Positions 43,370-52,246 of a DNA stretch of 64,000 nucleotides are shown piece by piece. This DNA is from Roseovarius lutimaris (GTDB lineage Bacteria; Pseudomonadota; Alphaproteobacteria; Rhodobacterales; Rhodobacteraceae). The stretch lies in NCBI RefSeq assembly GCF_900115165.1, contig NZ_FOVP01000005.1:124001-188000 (forward strand). Direction: 5' to 3'. The notes beneath the pieces were generated by a model. That model did no database searches and was not told the origin of the DNA. It saw only the letters and a program-made list of their open reading frames with translations. The position numbers and the translations under genes are program-made. How positions within the stretch are numbered: the stretch's first letter is position 1; every line of letters begins with the position of its first letter.

Positions 43370-45043
43370 GTGGAAATCAAAACCATCACGGCGGGCCTGT
43401 CGGTCAGCCCGCAAATTACCGTCGACGATATGAAGGCCCTCAAAGAGGCCGGTTTTCGCTCGGTCATCTGCAACCGCCCCGATGGCGAAGGCGCGGATCA
43501 GCCGACCTTTGATGAGCTTGCAAAATCCGCCGGGAAACTGGGGCTGGAGGCGGTTTACCTGCCGATCGTGGCAGGCAAGGTCAGCGACGAGGACGCCGAG
43601 GCCTTTGGCGCGGCGCTGAGTTCGTTGCCGGGGCCGACGCTGGCCTATTGCCGCACCGGCACGCGTTCGGCCACGCTCTGGTCGCTGTCACAGGCCAGGA
43701 CGCTTGGCGTTGCCGATATCCTCGCCGCGACCAAGGCGGCGGGCTATGACATGGGCGGCGTGGTGCGCCGGATCGCGAATGGCGGCAAGACGCCGACCGA
43801 TACCGGCGATGCCAGCTTTGAGGTGGTGATCGTCGGTGCAGGCGCCGGTGGCATTGCCGCCGCCGCAAGCCTTAAGGCGCGCAAACCCGACCTTGAGATC
43901 GCGATCATCGACCCTGCCGATATTCATTACTATCAGCCCGGCTGGACCATGGTCGGCGGCGGCATTTTCGAGGCCTCCGATACCGCGCGCACCATGGGAT
44001 CGCTCATTCCAAGCGGTGTGCATTGGATCAAATCCGCCGTGGCCGCCTTTGAGCCCGATAACAACGCGATCATCCTCGATGGCTGTCGGGTGGTGAAATA
44101 CACGCGGCTGATCGTCTGTCCGGGGATCAAGCTTGACTGGCACAAGATCGAGGGTCTGGTCGACACATTGGGTCAGAACGGCGTGACCTCGAATTACCGC
44201 TATGATCTTGCGCCCTATACCTGGAAACTGGTGCAGGAGATGAAAGAGGGCTGCGCGATTTTCACCCAACCGCCGATGCCGATCAAATGCGCCGGCGCGC
44301 CGCAAAAGGCGATGTATCTTTCCGGCGATGCCTGGTTCCGGCGCGAGGTGTTGAAAGACATCGACATTCGGTTCAACAATGCCGGTGGCGTGCTTTTTGG
44401 CGTCAAAGATTACGTTCCCGCGCTGATGGAGTACGTCAGGAAATACGACGCGACGCTGAATTTCTTTCACAATCTCGTCGCGGTGGACGGTCCCGCGAAA
44501 ACAGCGGTCTTCGAGGTCAAGAAGCCCGATGCACCGGTCGAGCGCATCGAAATGGAATTTGACATGATGCATGTCTGCCCGCCCCAGAGCGCGCCCGATT
44601 TCATCCGTGTCTCGCCTCTGGCGGATGCCGCCGGTTGGGTCGATGTGGATCAGGCGACGCTGCGACACAAGGGCTATGACAACATCTGGGCGCTCGGCGA
44701 TGTGATGAACGCCCCCAACGCCAAGACCGCCGCCGCCGCGCGCATTCAGGCGCCTATCGTGGCCGAGAATATCCTGGCCGACATGCGCGCCGGATCGCCG
44801 GTGGCGCAATATAACGGCTATGGCTCCTGTCCGCTGACGGTCGAGCGCGGCAAGATCGTGCTGGCGGAATTCGGCTATGGCGGGACCATGCTGCCGAGTT
44901 TTCCAAAGGCGTTTATTGACGGCACCAAGCCGTCGCGTGCGGCCTGGTTCCTGAAGGAAAAGATGCTGCCGCCGATCTATTGGAAGGCCATGCTCAAGGG
45001 GCGTGAATGGATGGCAAAGCCCGAAAAAATCACTGTAAAGTAA
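43370..45043 (+). CDS. DUF442 sulfur-transferase/sulfide:quinone oxidoreductase fusion
   Basis: A 557-residue two-domain protein. Residues 1-110 form a DUF442 dual-specificity-phosphatase-like or sulfurtransferase domain with C94 and R99 in LAYCRTGTRSATLW. From about 146 on, a FAD disulfide reductase-like SQR follows: the Rossmann motif VVIVGAGAGGIAAA, YYQPGWTMVGGG, and redox cysteines in VCPGIKLDW and KCAGAPQK. It oxidises H2S at the membrane, passes electrons to quinone and hands sulfane sulfur on. The neighbouring dioxygenase completes the oxidation to sulfite. Confidence 0.9.
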   Translation: MEIKTITAGLSVSPQITVDDMKALKEAGFRSVICNRPDGEGADQPTFDELAKSAGKLGLEAVYLPIVAGKVSDEDAEAFGAALSSLPGPTLAYCRTGTRSATLWSLSQARTLGVADILAATKAAGYDMGGVVRRIANGGKTPTDTGDASFEVVIVGAGAGGIAAAASLKARKPDLEIAIIDPADIHYYQPGWTMVGGGIFEASDTARTMGSLIPSGVHWIKSAVAAFEPDNNAIILDGCRVVKYTRLIVCPGIKLDWHKIEGLVDTLGQNGVTSNYRYDLAPYTWKLVQEMKEGCAIFTQPPMPIKCAGAPQKAMYLSGDAWFRREVLKDIDIRFNNAGGVLFGVKDYVPALMEYVRKYDATLNFFHNLVAVDGPAKTAVFEVKKPDAPVERIEMEFDMMHVCPPQSAPDFIRVSPLADAAGWVDVDQATLRHKGYDNIWALGDVMNAPNAKTAAAARIQAPIVAENILADMRAGSPVAQYNGYGSCPLTVERGKIVLAEFGYGGTMLPSFPKAFIDGTKPSRAAWFLKEKMLPPIYWKAMLKGREWMAKPEKITVK

Positions 45044-45104
45044 TCCCTTAGCGCGCCGCTTTTGCTTTTCCCGTAAAGGCGGCCCTGACAAGACCGAGCC
45101 TTGA

Positions 45105-46838
45105 ATGCATCCCTACCTGATCCGCTTTCTGCCCATACTGAAATGGGGCGGGGCCTATGACCGCACGGCCCTTGGCAATGACCTGATTGCGGCGCTGATC
45201 GTGACGATCATGCTGATCCCGCAATCGCTGGCCTATGCTCTGTTGGCGGGGTTGCCACCCGAGGCCGGGCTGTATGCCTCGATCATGCCGATCATGCTTT
45301 ATGCGATCTTCGGCACCAGCCGCGCGCTTGCCGTCGGCCCGGTCGCCGTGGTGTCGCTTATGACCGCCGCCGCGCTCAGCAATATCGTGGAACAGGGCAC
45401 CATGGGCTACGCGGTTGCGGCGCTGACGCTGGCGGGGCTGTCGGGGGTGATCCTGTTGGGCATGGGGCTTTTCCGGCTGGGGTTTGTGGCCAATTTCCTG
45501 TCACATCCGGTGATTGCGGGCTTCATTACCGCCTCGGGTCTTATCATTGCCGCCAGTCAGCTCAAGCATATCCTCGGGATCAATGCGCAAGGCCACACCC
45601 TCTGGGAGATCGTGGTGTCGCTGGTCGGGCATATTTCCGAGACCAACCCGATCACCGCCGTGATCGGCGTGCTGGGCACCGCCTTCCTGTTCTGGGTGCG
45701 CAAGGATCTCAAGCCGCTGATGCAGCGCCTCGGCGCGGGGGCTGGCGTGACGGGCATCATGGTCAAAGCCGGTCCGGTTGCGGTTGTCGTGCTCAGCACA
45801 CTTGCCGTCTGGGGGTTCGGGCTTCCGGATCGGGGTGTCAGTATCGTCGGCGAGGTGCCGCAGAGCCTGCCGCCGCTGACGCTGCCATCGCTGTCGCCCA
45901 CGCTTTTGGGCCAGCTTGTGCTGCCGGCCTTTCTGATCTCGATCATCGGGTTCGTTGAATCGATTTCCGTGGCCCAGACATTGGCGGCCAAGAAACGCCA
46001 ACGCATTGATCCCGATCAGGAATTGATCGGGCTGGGGGCGGCCAATATCGGCGCGGCCTTTACCGGCGGCTTTCCGGTGACGGGCGGGTTTTCACGCTCG
46101 GTGGTGAACTTTGATGCCGGCGCCGAAACCCCCGCGGCGGGGGCTTATACGGCCGTGGGGCTGGCGATTGCGGCGCTGTTTCTGACGCCGCTGATCTTTT
46201 TCCTGCCCAAGGCGACGCTTGCCGCAACCATTATCGTCGCCGTGCTGAGCCTTGTGGATTTCAGCATTCTCAAACGCAGTTGGACCTATTCAAAGGCCGA
46301 TTTTGCCGCCGTCCTTACAACCATCCTCGTGACGCTTGGCTTTGGGGTCGAACTTGGCGTCTCTGCCGGGGTCGGGTTGTCGATCCTGCTCCATCTCTAC
46401 CGATCATCGCGCCCGCATGTGGCCGAAGTCGGACAAGTGCCGGGCAGCGAACATTTCCGCAATATTCTGCGCCACGAGGTGCTCACCGATCCGCACATCG
46501 TAAGCCTGCGGGTCGATGAAAGCCTCTATTTTGCGAATGCCCGCTTTCTTGAGGAAAAAATCCACAACCGAGTGACGCATGACCCAAATATCCGCCACGT
46601 TGTCCTGCAATGCTCGGCGATCAACGAGATTGACCTGAGCGCGCTTGAATCGCTTGAAACGATCAACGACCGCCTGCGCGAGATGGATGTTCAGCTTCAC
46701 CTCTCCGAGGTCAAAGGCCCGGTGATGGATCGCCTAGAGGCGCAGCATTTTCTTGACGATTTGACCGGCCGGGTTTTTCTGTCGCAATATGAGGCGTTCA
46801 AAACGTTGAAATCACCCGCCGACGCGGTGCGGGCCTGA
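45105..46838 (+). CDS. SulP-family anion transporter with STAS domain
   Basis: A 577-residue protein. About 12-14 transmembrane segments fill residues 20-430, with the SulP signature ALLAGLPPEAGLYASIMPIM near 45-64 and GGFPVTGGFSRSVVN near 318-332. A C-terminal STAS domain covers about 455-570 (HVVLQCSAINEIDLSALESLETIN). It probably carries sulfate or bicarbonate. Its position after persulfide dioxygenase and SQR suggests export of sulfite or sulfate made by them. Confidence 0.88.
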   Translation: MHPYLIRFLPILKWGGAYDRTALGNDLIAALIVTIMLIPQSLAYALLAGLPPEAGLYASIMPIMLYAIFGTSRALAVGPVAVVSLMTAAALSNIVEQGTMGYAVAALTLAGLSGVILLGMGLFRLGFVANFLSHPVIAGFITASGLIIAASQLKHILGINAQGHTLWEIVVSLVGHISETNPITAVIGVLGTAFLFWVRKDLKPLMQRLGAGAGVTGIMVKAGPVAVVVLSTLAVWGFGLPDRGVSIVGEVPQSLPPLTLPSLSPTLLGQLVLPAFLISIIGFVESISVAQTLAAKKRQRIDPDQELIGLGAANIGAAFTGGFPVTGGFSRSVVNFDAGAETPAAGAYTAVGLAIAALFLTPLIFFLPKATLAATIIVAVLSLVDFSILKRSWTYSKADFAAVLTTILVTLGFGVELGVSAGVGLSILLHLYRSSRPHVAEVGQVPGSEHFRNILRHEVLTDPHIVSLRVDESLYFANARFLEEKIHNRVTHDPNIRHVVLQCSAINEIDLSALESLETINDRLREMDVQLHLSEVKGPVMDRLEAQHFLDDLTGRVFLSQYEAFKTLKSPADAVRA

Positions 46839-46923
46839 GGGCGGATCACTTCGCCTCTTCTGCCCCTCGCGGATTGTGCCTATAATGCCCCAAAAGCAGT
46901 AGGGCATAAACCGGGGCGCGGGC

Positions 46924-47928
46924 ATGGCAAAGACCACGGAACAAAAGACCGACTTCAATATTGTGATTGTCGGCCAGGGCGGACGGCTGCAATTCGAGGC
47001 GCTGATTTTCGCGGCCTCCCTGCGCGACCAGAGCCCCGATTTCAAGGGTCGCCTGTTCGTCGCCGAACCCCAGCCCGGCGCGCTCTGGCCCAATGATCCG
47101 CGCATCAAGGGCGAGGATACCCGCGCGCTTCTGGAAGAACTTGGCGCCGAAATAATCCCGTTTGAGAACAAGCACTTTGGCCATGCCTATCCCTATGGCA
47201 ACAAGATCGAGGCGCTGTTCAGCCTGCCAAAGGGCGAGCCCTTCGTGTTTTTTGACACAGATACGCTGATCACCGGGGATATCACGGCGGTGCCGTTTGA
47301 TTTTGCCCGCCCCACCGCCTCGATGCGGCGCGAGGGCACCTGGCCGCAACTTGAACTTTACGGCCCCGGCTATGGCGCGATCTGGAAATCGCTCTACGAT
47401 AAATTCGGGCTTGATTTTGCAAGCTCGCTCGACCTGAGCCAGCCCGATGAATACTGGCAGCGCTATCTTTATTTCAACGCCGGGTTTTTCTTTTACAAAT
47501 GCCCACATGCCTTTGGTCAGCGGTTTCTGGACTATGCCGTGGCCATCGCCAAGGATGCCCCGCCAGAATTGATCTGTCAGTCGCTTGACCCCTGGCTTGA
47601 TCAGGTGGCCCTGCCTTTGGTGATCCATTCATTTGGCGGCGGGCGCGATACGATCCCGCCCGGTCTTCTGGATGGCGATATCACCTGTCATTACCGGGTG
47701 CTGCCGCTGCTCTATGCGCGCGAATCCGATCATGTGGTCGAGGTACTGGAAACCGTAACCGCGCCCAATCGGATCAAGAAGGTGCTCAAGGCATACGATC
47801 CGATCAAGCGCATGATCTATCAGGGGCGCGGCCAGAAAGTGCGCGCGCTTTTTGATCAGGACGACCTGCCCCGCCGCGAACAGGCGATCCGCAACACCAT
47901 CAAGCGCAACGGCTTCTGGATGCGCTAG
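46924..47928 (+). CDS. Hypothetical glycosyltransferase-like protein
   Basis: A 334-residue protein. The N-terminus has a Rossmann-like start (FNIVIVGQGGRLQFEALIFA), and PFVFFDTDTLITGDI near residues 105-119 has a DxD-like motif as in GT-A glycosyltransferases. Further conserved blocks are LYFNAGFFFYKCPHAFGQRF and CHYRVLPLL. I cannot name a family with confidence. A TATAAT at 46881-46886 could be its promoter. Confidence 0.6.
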   Translation: MAKTTEQKTDFNIVIVGQGGRLQFEALIFAASLRDQSPDFKGRLFVAEPQPGALWPNDPRIKGEDTRALLEELGAEIIPFENKHFGHAYPYGNKIEALFSLPKGEPFVFFDTDTLITGDITAVPFDFARPTASMRREGTWPQLELYGPGYGAIWKSLYDKFGLDFASSLDLSQPDEYWQRYLYFNAGFFFYKCPHAFGQRFLDYAVAIAKDAPPELICQSLDPWLDQVALPLVIHSFGGGRDTIPPGLLDGDITCHYRVLPLLYARESDHVVEVLETVTAPNRIKKVLKAYDPIKRMIYQGRGQKVRALFDQDDLPRREQAIRNTIKRNGFWMR

Positions 47929-47931
47929 ACC

Positions 47932-48345
47932 TCAAGACGCAAAGACGGCCCCCATATCGGCAAAGCCTTTCAATTCCACAGGGTTGCCCGAGGGGTCGCA
48001 AAAAAACATTGTCCATTGCTCTCCGGGCTCTCCCTCGAAACGCACCGTGGGCGGGATCACGAATTCTGTTCCCGCCTGCGCAAGCCGCTCGGCCACCTCG
48101 CGCCATGTCTCAAGCGGAAGAACCACCCCGAAATGTGGCATCTGCACCATGTGATCGCCGACCTTGCCGGTGGCCTGCGTGGCAAAGGGCGCGCCAAGAT
48201 GCAGGCTAAGCTGATGGCCGAAAAAATCGAAATCGACCCAGCTTTCGGTCGATCGTCCCTCAACAGCGCCCAAAAGCCCGCCATAAAAGCCGCGTGCTGC
48301 GTTCAGGTCGGTCACATTGATCGCAAGGTGAAACGGATATGCCAT
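47932..48345 (-). CDS. VOC-family (glyoxalase-like) protein
   Basis: A 137-residue VOC domain protein. MAYPFHLAINVTDLNAARGF starts the first module with a metal-ligand His, HFGVVLPLETW is the second His region near residue 84, and FFCDPSGNPVELKGF the Glu region near the C-terminus. It resembles dioxygenase or fosfomycin-resistance-like VOC proteins; its substrate is unknown. The start at 48345 follows AAAGGAGG. It is convergent with the glycosyltransferase-like gene. Confidence 0.8.
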   Translation of the reverse strand: MAYPFHLAINVTDLNAARGFYGGLLGAVEGRSTESWVDFDFFGHQLSLHLGAPFATQATGKVGDHMVQMPHFGVVLPLETWREVAERLAQAGTEFVIPPTVRFEGEPGEQWTMFFCDPSGNPVELKGFADMGAVFAS

Positions 48346-48369
48346 CTTGGCCTCCTTTGAATGTCTCAA

Positions 48370-48430
48370 CGCCAGTTGTGGCGCAAACTCGGATGCCCTA
48401 AACCCGAATGCAAGCATTTCCGAGGAGGAC
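48370..48430 (+). promoter_or_regulatory. Structured metY leader, possible SAM-II/SAM-V-type riboswitch
   Basis: CGCCA-GTTG-TGGCG (48370-48383) forms a hairpin. Then GGATGC (48391-48396) can pair with GCATTTCC (48414-48421). Between them CCTAAACCCGAATGCAAGC resembles the loop of the SAM-II class (UUUAACC...UUGCAAGC). The Shine-Dalgarno GAGGAGG (48422-48428) follows at once and could be part of a pseudoknot. Context (O-acetylhomoserine sulfhydrylase) fits a SAM sensor, but I cannot score it against the covariance models. Confidence 0.45.
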
Positions 48431-48437
48431 CGATAAA

Positions 48438-49718
48438 ATGGCTTATGGCTTTGACACATTGCAAATTCACGCCGGCGCCCGGCCTGACCCCGCCACCGGC
48501 GCGCGGCAGGTGCCGATTTACCAGACCACCGCCTATGTATTCCGCGATGCCGAACACGCCGCGGCGCTGTTTAACCTGCAAGAGGTGGGATACATCTATT
48601 CGCGCCTGACCAACCCGACCGTGGCCGCATTGCAAGAACGCGTTGCCACGCTTGAGGGCGGCGTCGGTGCGGTGTGCTGTTCCTCGGGACACGCGGCGCA
48701 GATCATGGCGCTGTTCCCGCTGATGGGTCCGGGGCTAAACGTGGTGGTTTCAACCCGGCTTTATGGCGGCTCGATCACCCAGTTCAGCCAGACCATCAAG
48801 CGCTTTGGCTGGTCGGCGACATTCGTTGACATCGACGACCTCGATGCCATCTCGGCGGCGATTGACGACAACACCCGCGCGATCTTTTGCGAATCCATCG
48901 CCAATCCCGGCGGCCATATCGCCGACCTGGATGCGATTGCGAAACTGGCCGACAGCGCAGGCATTCCGCTTATCGTCGATAACACAAGCGCCACGCCCTA
49001 CCTGTGCCGCCCGTTCGAGCATGGCGCGACCCTGGTCGTGCATTCGATGACCAAATACCTCACCGGCAATGGCACCGTCACCGGGGGCGTTGTCGTGGAT
49101 TCGGGCAATTTCGACTGGTCGGCATCGGATAAATTTCCCTCGCTCAGCGCGCCGGAACCCGCCTATCACGGCCTCAAGTTTCACGAGACCTTTGGCCCGC
49201 TCGCCTTTACCTTTCACGGCATTGCCATCGGCCTGCGCGATCTCGGGATGACCCTGAACCCGCAGGCGGCGCATTACACGCTGATGGGCATCGAAACCCT
49301 GAGCCTGCGGATGGAGCGCCATGTTCAGAACGCCGAACAGGTCGCGGGCTGGCTTGAAAGCCATCCGACGATCGAGGCGGTGACCTATGCCGGGCTTGCC
49401 TCGTCGCCCTATCACGACCGGGTTGCGCGGATTTGCCCCAAGGGCGCAGGCGGGTTGTTCACCATCGCGCTCAAGGGCGGCTATGACGCCTGCATCCGCT
49501 TTGTCGACAGCCTGGAATTATTCAGCCATGTGGCCAACCTCGGCGATACCCGAAGCCTTGTGATCCACGCGGCCTCGACCACGCACCGCCAGCTGACCCC
49601 GGAGCAACAGACCGCCGCCGGGGCCGCACCCAACGTGGTGCGCATCTCGATCGGGATCGAGGATGCCGAAGATATCATCGCCGATCTTGATCAGGCGCTG
49701 ACCAAGGCCCACGGCTGA
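48438..49718 (+). CDS. metY: O-acetylhomoserine sulfhydrylase (aminocarboxypropyltransferase)
   Basis: A 426-residue PLP enzyme of the Cys/Met metabolism family that forms homocysteine from O-acetylhomoserine and sulfide. GARPDPATGARQVPIYQTTA starts the fold. The PLP-lysine block is VVHSMTKYLTGNGTVTGGVVVDSG (Lys in SMTKY), and VYSRLTNPT-type SRLTNPTV lies near residue 55. The C-terminal HAASTTHRQLTPEQQ is typical of MetY. It consumes sulfide, which links it to the sulfide cluster upstream. It may be controlled by the leader at 48370-48430. Confidence 0.93.
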   Translation: MAYGFDTLQIHAGARPDPATGARQVPIYQTTAYVFRDAEHAAALFNLQEVGYIYSRLTNPTVAALQERVATLEGGVGAVCCSSGHAAQIMALFPLMGPGLNVVVSTRLYGGSITQFSQTIKRFGWSATFVDIDDLDAISAAIDDNTRAIFCESIANPGGHIADLDAIAKLADSAGIPLIVDNTSATPYLCRPFEHGATLVVHSMTKYLTGNGTVTGGVVVDSGNFDWSASDKFPSLSAPEPAYHGLKFHETFGPLAFTFHGIAIGLRDLGMTLNPQAAHYTLMGIETLSLRMERHVQNAEQVAGWLESHPTIEAVTYAGLASSPYHDRVARICPKGAGGLFTIALKGGYDACIRFVDSLELFSHVANLGDTRSLVIHAASTTHRQLTPEQQTAAGAAPNVVRISIGIEDAEDIIADLDQALTKAHG

Positions 49719-49730
49719 CGCTGACGCACA

Positions 49731-49774
49731 CCCACCCGGCTTCGCGATCTGCGGCGCCGGGTGGGGGTTTTTGT
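49731..49774 (+). terminator. metY terminator
   Basis: CCCACCCGGC (49731-49740) pairs over 10 bp with GCCGGGTGGG (49756-49765), followed by GGTTTTTGTTT. It is a clear intrinsic terminator. Confidence 0.85.
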
Positions 49775-49858
49775 TTGCCTCGGCGCAAAGCTGCTATAAA
49801 ATCAACGCGGTGAACGCAGGACTCCCGATTGCGCATTACCAGTGTTAGAGCGGTAGAG

Positions 49859-52246
49859 ATGAAACCGAATTTCGCCTTATCTTTGTCTTTTGAGGGCATC
49901 GCCCTTTTGCACCGCGCCGGCGCGGGGTGGCATCTGGTGGGTGAAGTGGCCCTCGACGCAGACGACCTGAGCGGTGATCTGGCGGCATTGCGCGACAAGG
50001 CCGCGGCGCTTGATCCGGCGGGCTTTGCCTGCAAGCTTATCCTGCCGAATGAACAGATCAAATACCTTGAGCTTTCCGCCGATAGCGCCCCGGACGGCGA
50101 TCTTGATCGCGCGGTGACCGAGGCACTTGATGGCGCCACGCCTTACGCGCTTGACGATCTGGCCTATGACTGGGCGCTGGATGGCGATAAAATTCTGGTG
50201 GCGGCCGTTGCCCGCGAAACCCTGGACGAGGCCGAGGCCTTTGGACTTGAGCATGAGGTCAACCCGATATGCTTTGTCGCGCGCCCCGATGACAGCCCCT
50301 TTCCCGGCGAGCCGTTTTTTGGCGGCACCCGGCACGCCCGCGACACGCTTGGGACCAAGGTTCGGATTGACCGGGATGAAACGGCCGTTGCGATCATCGG
50401 CGCGGACCATATGCCCGAGGTTGATGAGGGGTCGACACCGATTGCGGATGCGCCGCAAGCGTCTTCTGTAAATCCTTCCCCCTCAAAAGAGTCGGCGCCC
50501 GAGCCCCCCGTCATCGCGTTTTCAAGCATGCGCGCCGATCGCGAGGCTGAACCGGGACAGGCGCCAATACTCGCCGGTGCGGCGCGCTTTACACCGACGG
50601 CCCCTTCGGCGCCGCTGCCTGATGTGCCAGCCCCCGGACCGGCCCCGCAATTGACCGGCGCCGCCGATCCGGCGCTGAGCGCTCTTGCCGCCGCCAGCCT
50701 GTCACCCGAGCCTGAGGCCAAGGACGAGGATGTGGCCAAAGCGCCGCGCGAGTCCGGTTTTCTCAGCCGCCGCAAAACGGCCCCCACCCCGGCCAAAATC
50801 AGCGCCAATTCACCGGATGAGGCCGAGCGCCTGACGATCTTTGGTGCGCGCGCAGAGCAGACGGTCGGTGGCAAGCCCCGCTATCTGGGTGTGATCCTGA
50901 CGGCCATCCTGCTGGTCGTTCTGATGGTCATCGCGGCTTGGGCGGCACTCTTTACCGACGACGGGCTTGCCGGGGTTTTCCGCAAATCAACGCCCGAGAT
51001 TGTGGCCACTCCGACAACGCCGCCTGCGCCAACCGAAGACCCGGTCACCGAAGCCGCCAATCAGCCGACGCCGCTGCCCGAAGCGCCCTCCCGCAAGGAC
51101 GCCCCGGTCGCGACCGCGCTTGCCCCGCAACCAGATGAAATCGCACCCGAACCCGAGCTGGATGTCGCCGAAACAGCGCCCCCCGTCCCAGCCGCAGAGC
51201 TTACCCCCGATCAGGCCATGGCACGCTATGCCGCGACCGGTATCTGGCAGATGGCCCCGACCCCGACCGAGGCCCCCAATGCCACCGGGCTTGACGATTT
51301 TTATCTCACCTCGATTGATGACAAGGTCAATTTCCAGGATGCCGTTGCGCTGCCCGATGCTTTGGATGAGCGCGCGGACAGGCGGCCCGAAACGCCCGCC
51401 TCGCCTGCACCGCCAGGCACGCAGTTCACGATAGACCCGCGCGGGTTTGTTCTGGCAACACCCGGCGGCGCCCTGACTCCAGATGGCGTGCTGGTGCGCG
51501 CAGGTCCGCCGCCGCGCAGCCCGCCGGACATGCCCGCACGCGTCGTGCCCCTGCCAGGGGTCGAGCAAACCGCCGAGGCCCTCGCCGAACAACAGCGGCT
51601 TGGCGAAGTTCGCCCGCGTACCCGCCCCGACAACCTCGCCGAACAACAGGAGCGCGGCGCCCTGAGCGGGCGCACTCGATCAGAACTGGCGGCACTGCGC
51701 CCCCGGACACGGCCCCAATCGGTCGTTGCGGCTGCGGCCAATGCCCCCGCCGCCGCCAATCCAGCCGCTGCCGCCTCTGCTGCGGCATCCGTACTTGACG
51801 CCTCTGCGGTGGCGGCGGCCCTTGCCGAGGCCGTCGAAGCGCCAGAGCCCGAAATACGCGAGACAGAGCAGGCGGTTCTGGCTTCGCTCAAACCGAAAAC
51901 CCGGCCCGGCAATTTTGACAAGATTGTACGTCGCAGCAAACCCGCCGACACCCCCGGCATCTCGGGGCAGACCGCCAGGCGCGCTGCGCCGTCCATCCCC
52001 ACCACTGCCTCGGTCGCGCGACAGGCCACCGCGCGCAACGCGATCAACCTGCGCAACGTCAATCTGATCGGCGTTTACGGCAACCCCAAGAACCGGCGCG
52101 CCCTGGTACGGCTGGCCAATGGGCGCTATCAAAAGGTCCAGGTTGGTGACCGGTTGAATGGCGGGCGCGTGTCGGCGATTGGCGACACCGAACTTCGCTA
52201 TAAAAAGAGCGGCCGCGACGTGGTTCTTCGGATGCCCAAGGGCTGA
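49859..52246 (+). CDS. Large GspL/PilM- and PilP-like envelope protein
   Basis: A 795-residue protein. Residues 1-160 look like a GspL/PilM-type actin-like cytoplasmic domain (LILPNEQIKYLELSADSA). One transmembrane segment lies near 341-363. A long Pro/Ala-rich periplasmic linker contains three (R/K)P(R/K)TRP motifs. The C-terminal 65 residues (NLIGVYGNPKNRRALVRLAN, KVQVGDRLNGGRVSAIGDTEL) resemble the PilP/GspC homology region. Such parts usually span the envelope in secretion or pilus machines, but no such genes adjoin it. ATG 49859 is preferred to TTG 49829. Confidence 0.6.
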   Translation: MKPNFALSLSFEGIALLHRAGAGWHLVGEVALDADDLSGDLAALRDKAAALDPAGFACKLILPNEQIKYLELSADSAPDGDLDRAVTEALDGATPYALDDLAYDWALDGDKILVAAVARETLDEAEAFGLEHEVNPICFVARPDDSPFPGEPFFGGTRHARDTLGTKVRIDRDETAVAIIGADHMPEVDEGSTPIADAPQASSVNPSPSKESAPEPPVIAFSSMRADREAEPGQAPILAGAARFTPTAPSAPLPDVPAPGPAPQLTGAADPALSALAAASLSPEPEAKDEDVAKAPRESGFLSRRKTAPTPAKISANSPDEAERLTIFGARAEQTVGGKPRYLGVILTAILLVVLMVIAAWAALFTDDGLAGVFRKSTPEIVATPTTPPAPTEDPVTEAANQPTPLPEAPSRKDAPVATALAPQPDEIAPEPELDVAETAPPVPAAELTPDQAMARYAATGIWQMAPTPTEAPNATGLDDFYLTSIDDKVNFQDAVALPDALDERADRRPETPASPAPPGTQFTIDPRGFVLATPGGALTPDGVLVRAGPPPRSPPDMPARVVPLPGVEQTAEALAEQQRLGEVRPRTRPDNLAEQQERGALSGRTRSELAALRPRTRPQSVVAAAANAPAAANPAAAASAAASVLDASAVAAALAEAVEAPEPEIRETEQAVLASLKPKTRPGNFDKIVRRSKPADTPGISGQTARRAAPSIPTTASVARQATARNAINLRNVNLIGVYGNPKNRRALVRLANGRYQKVQVGDRLNGGRVSAIGDTELRYKKSGRDVVLRMPKG

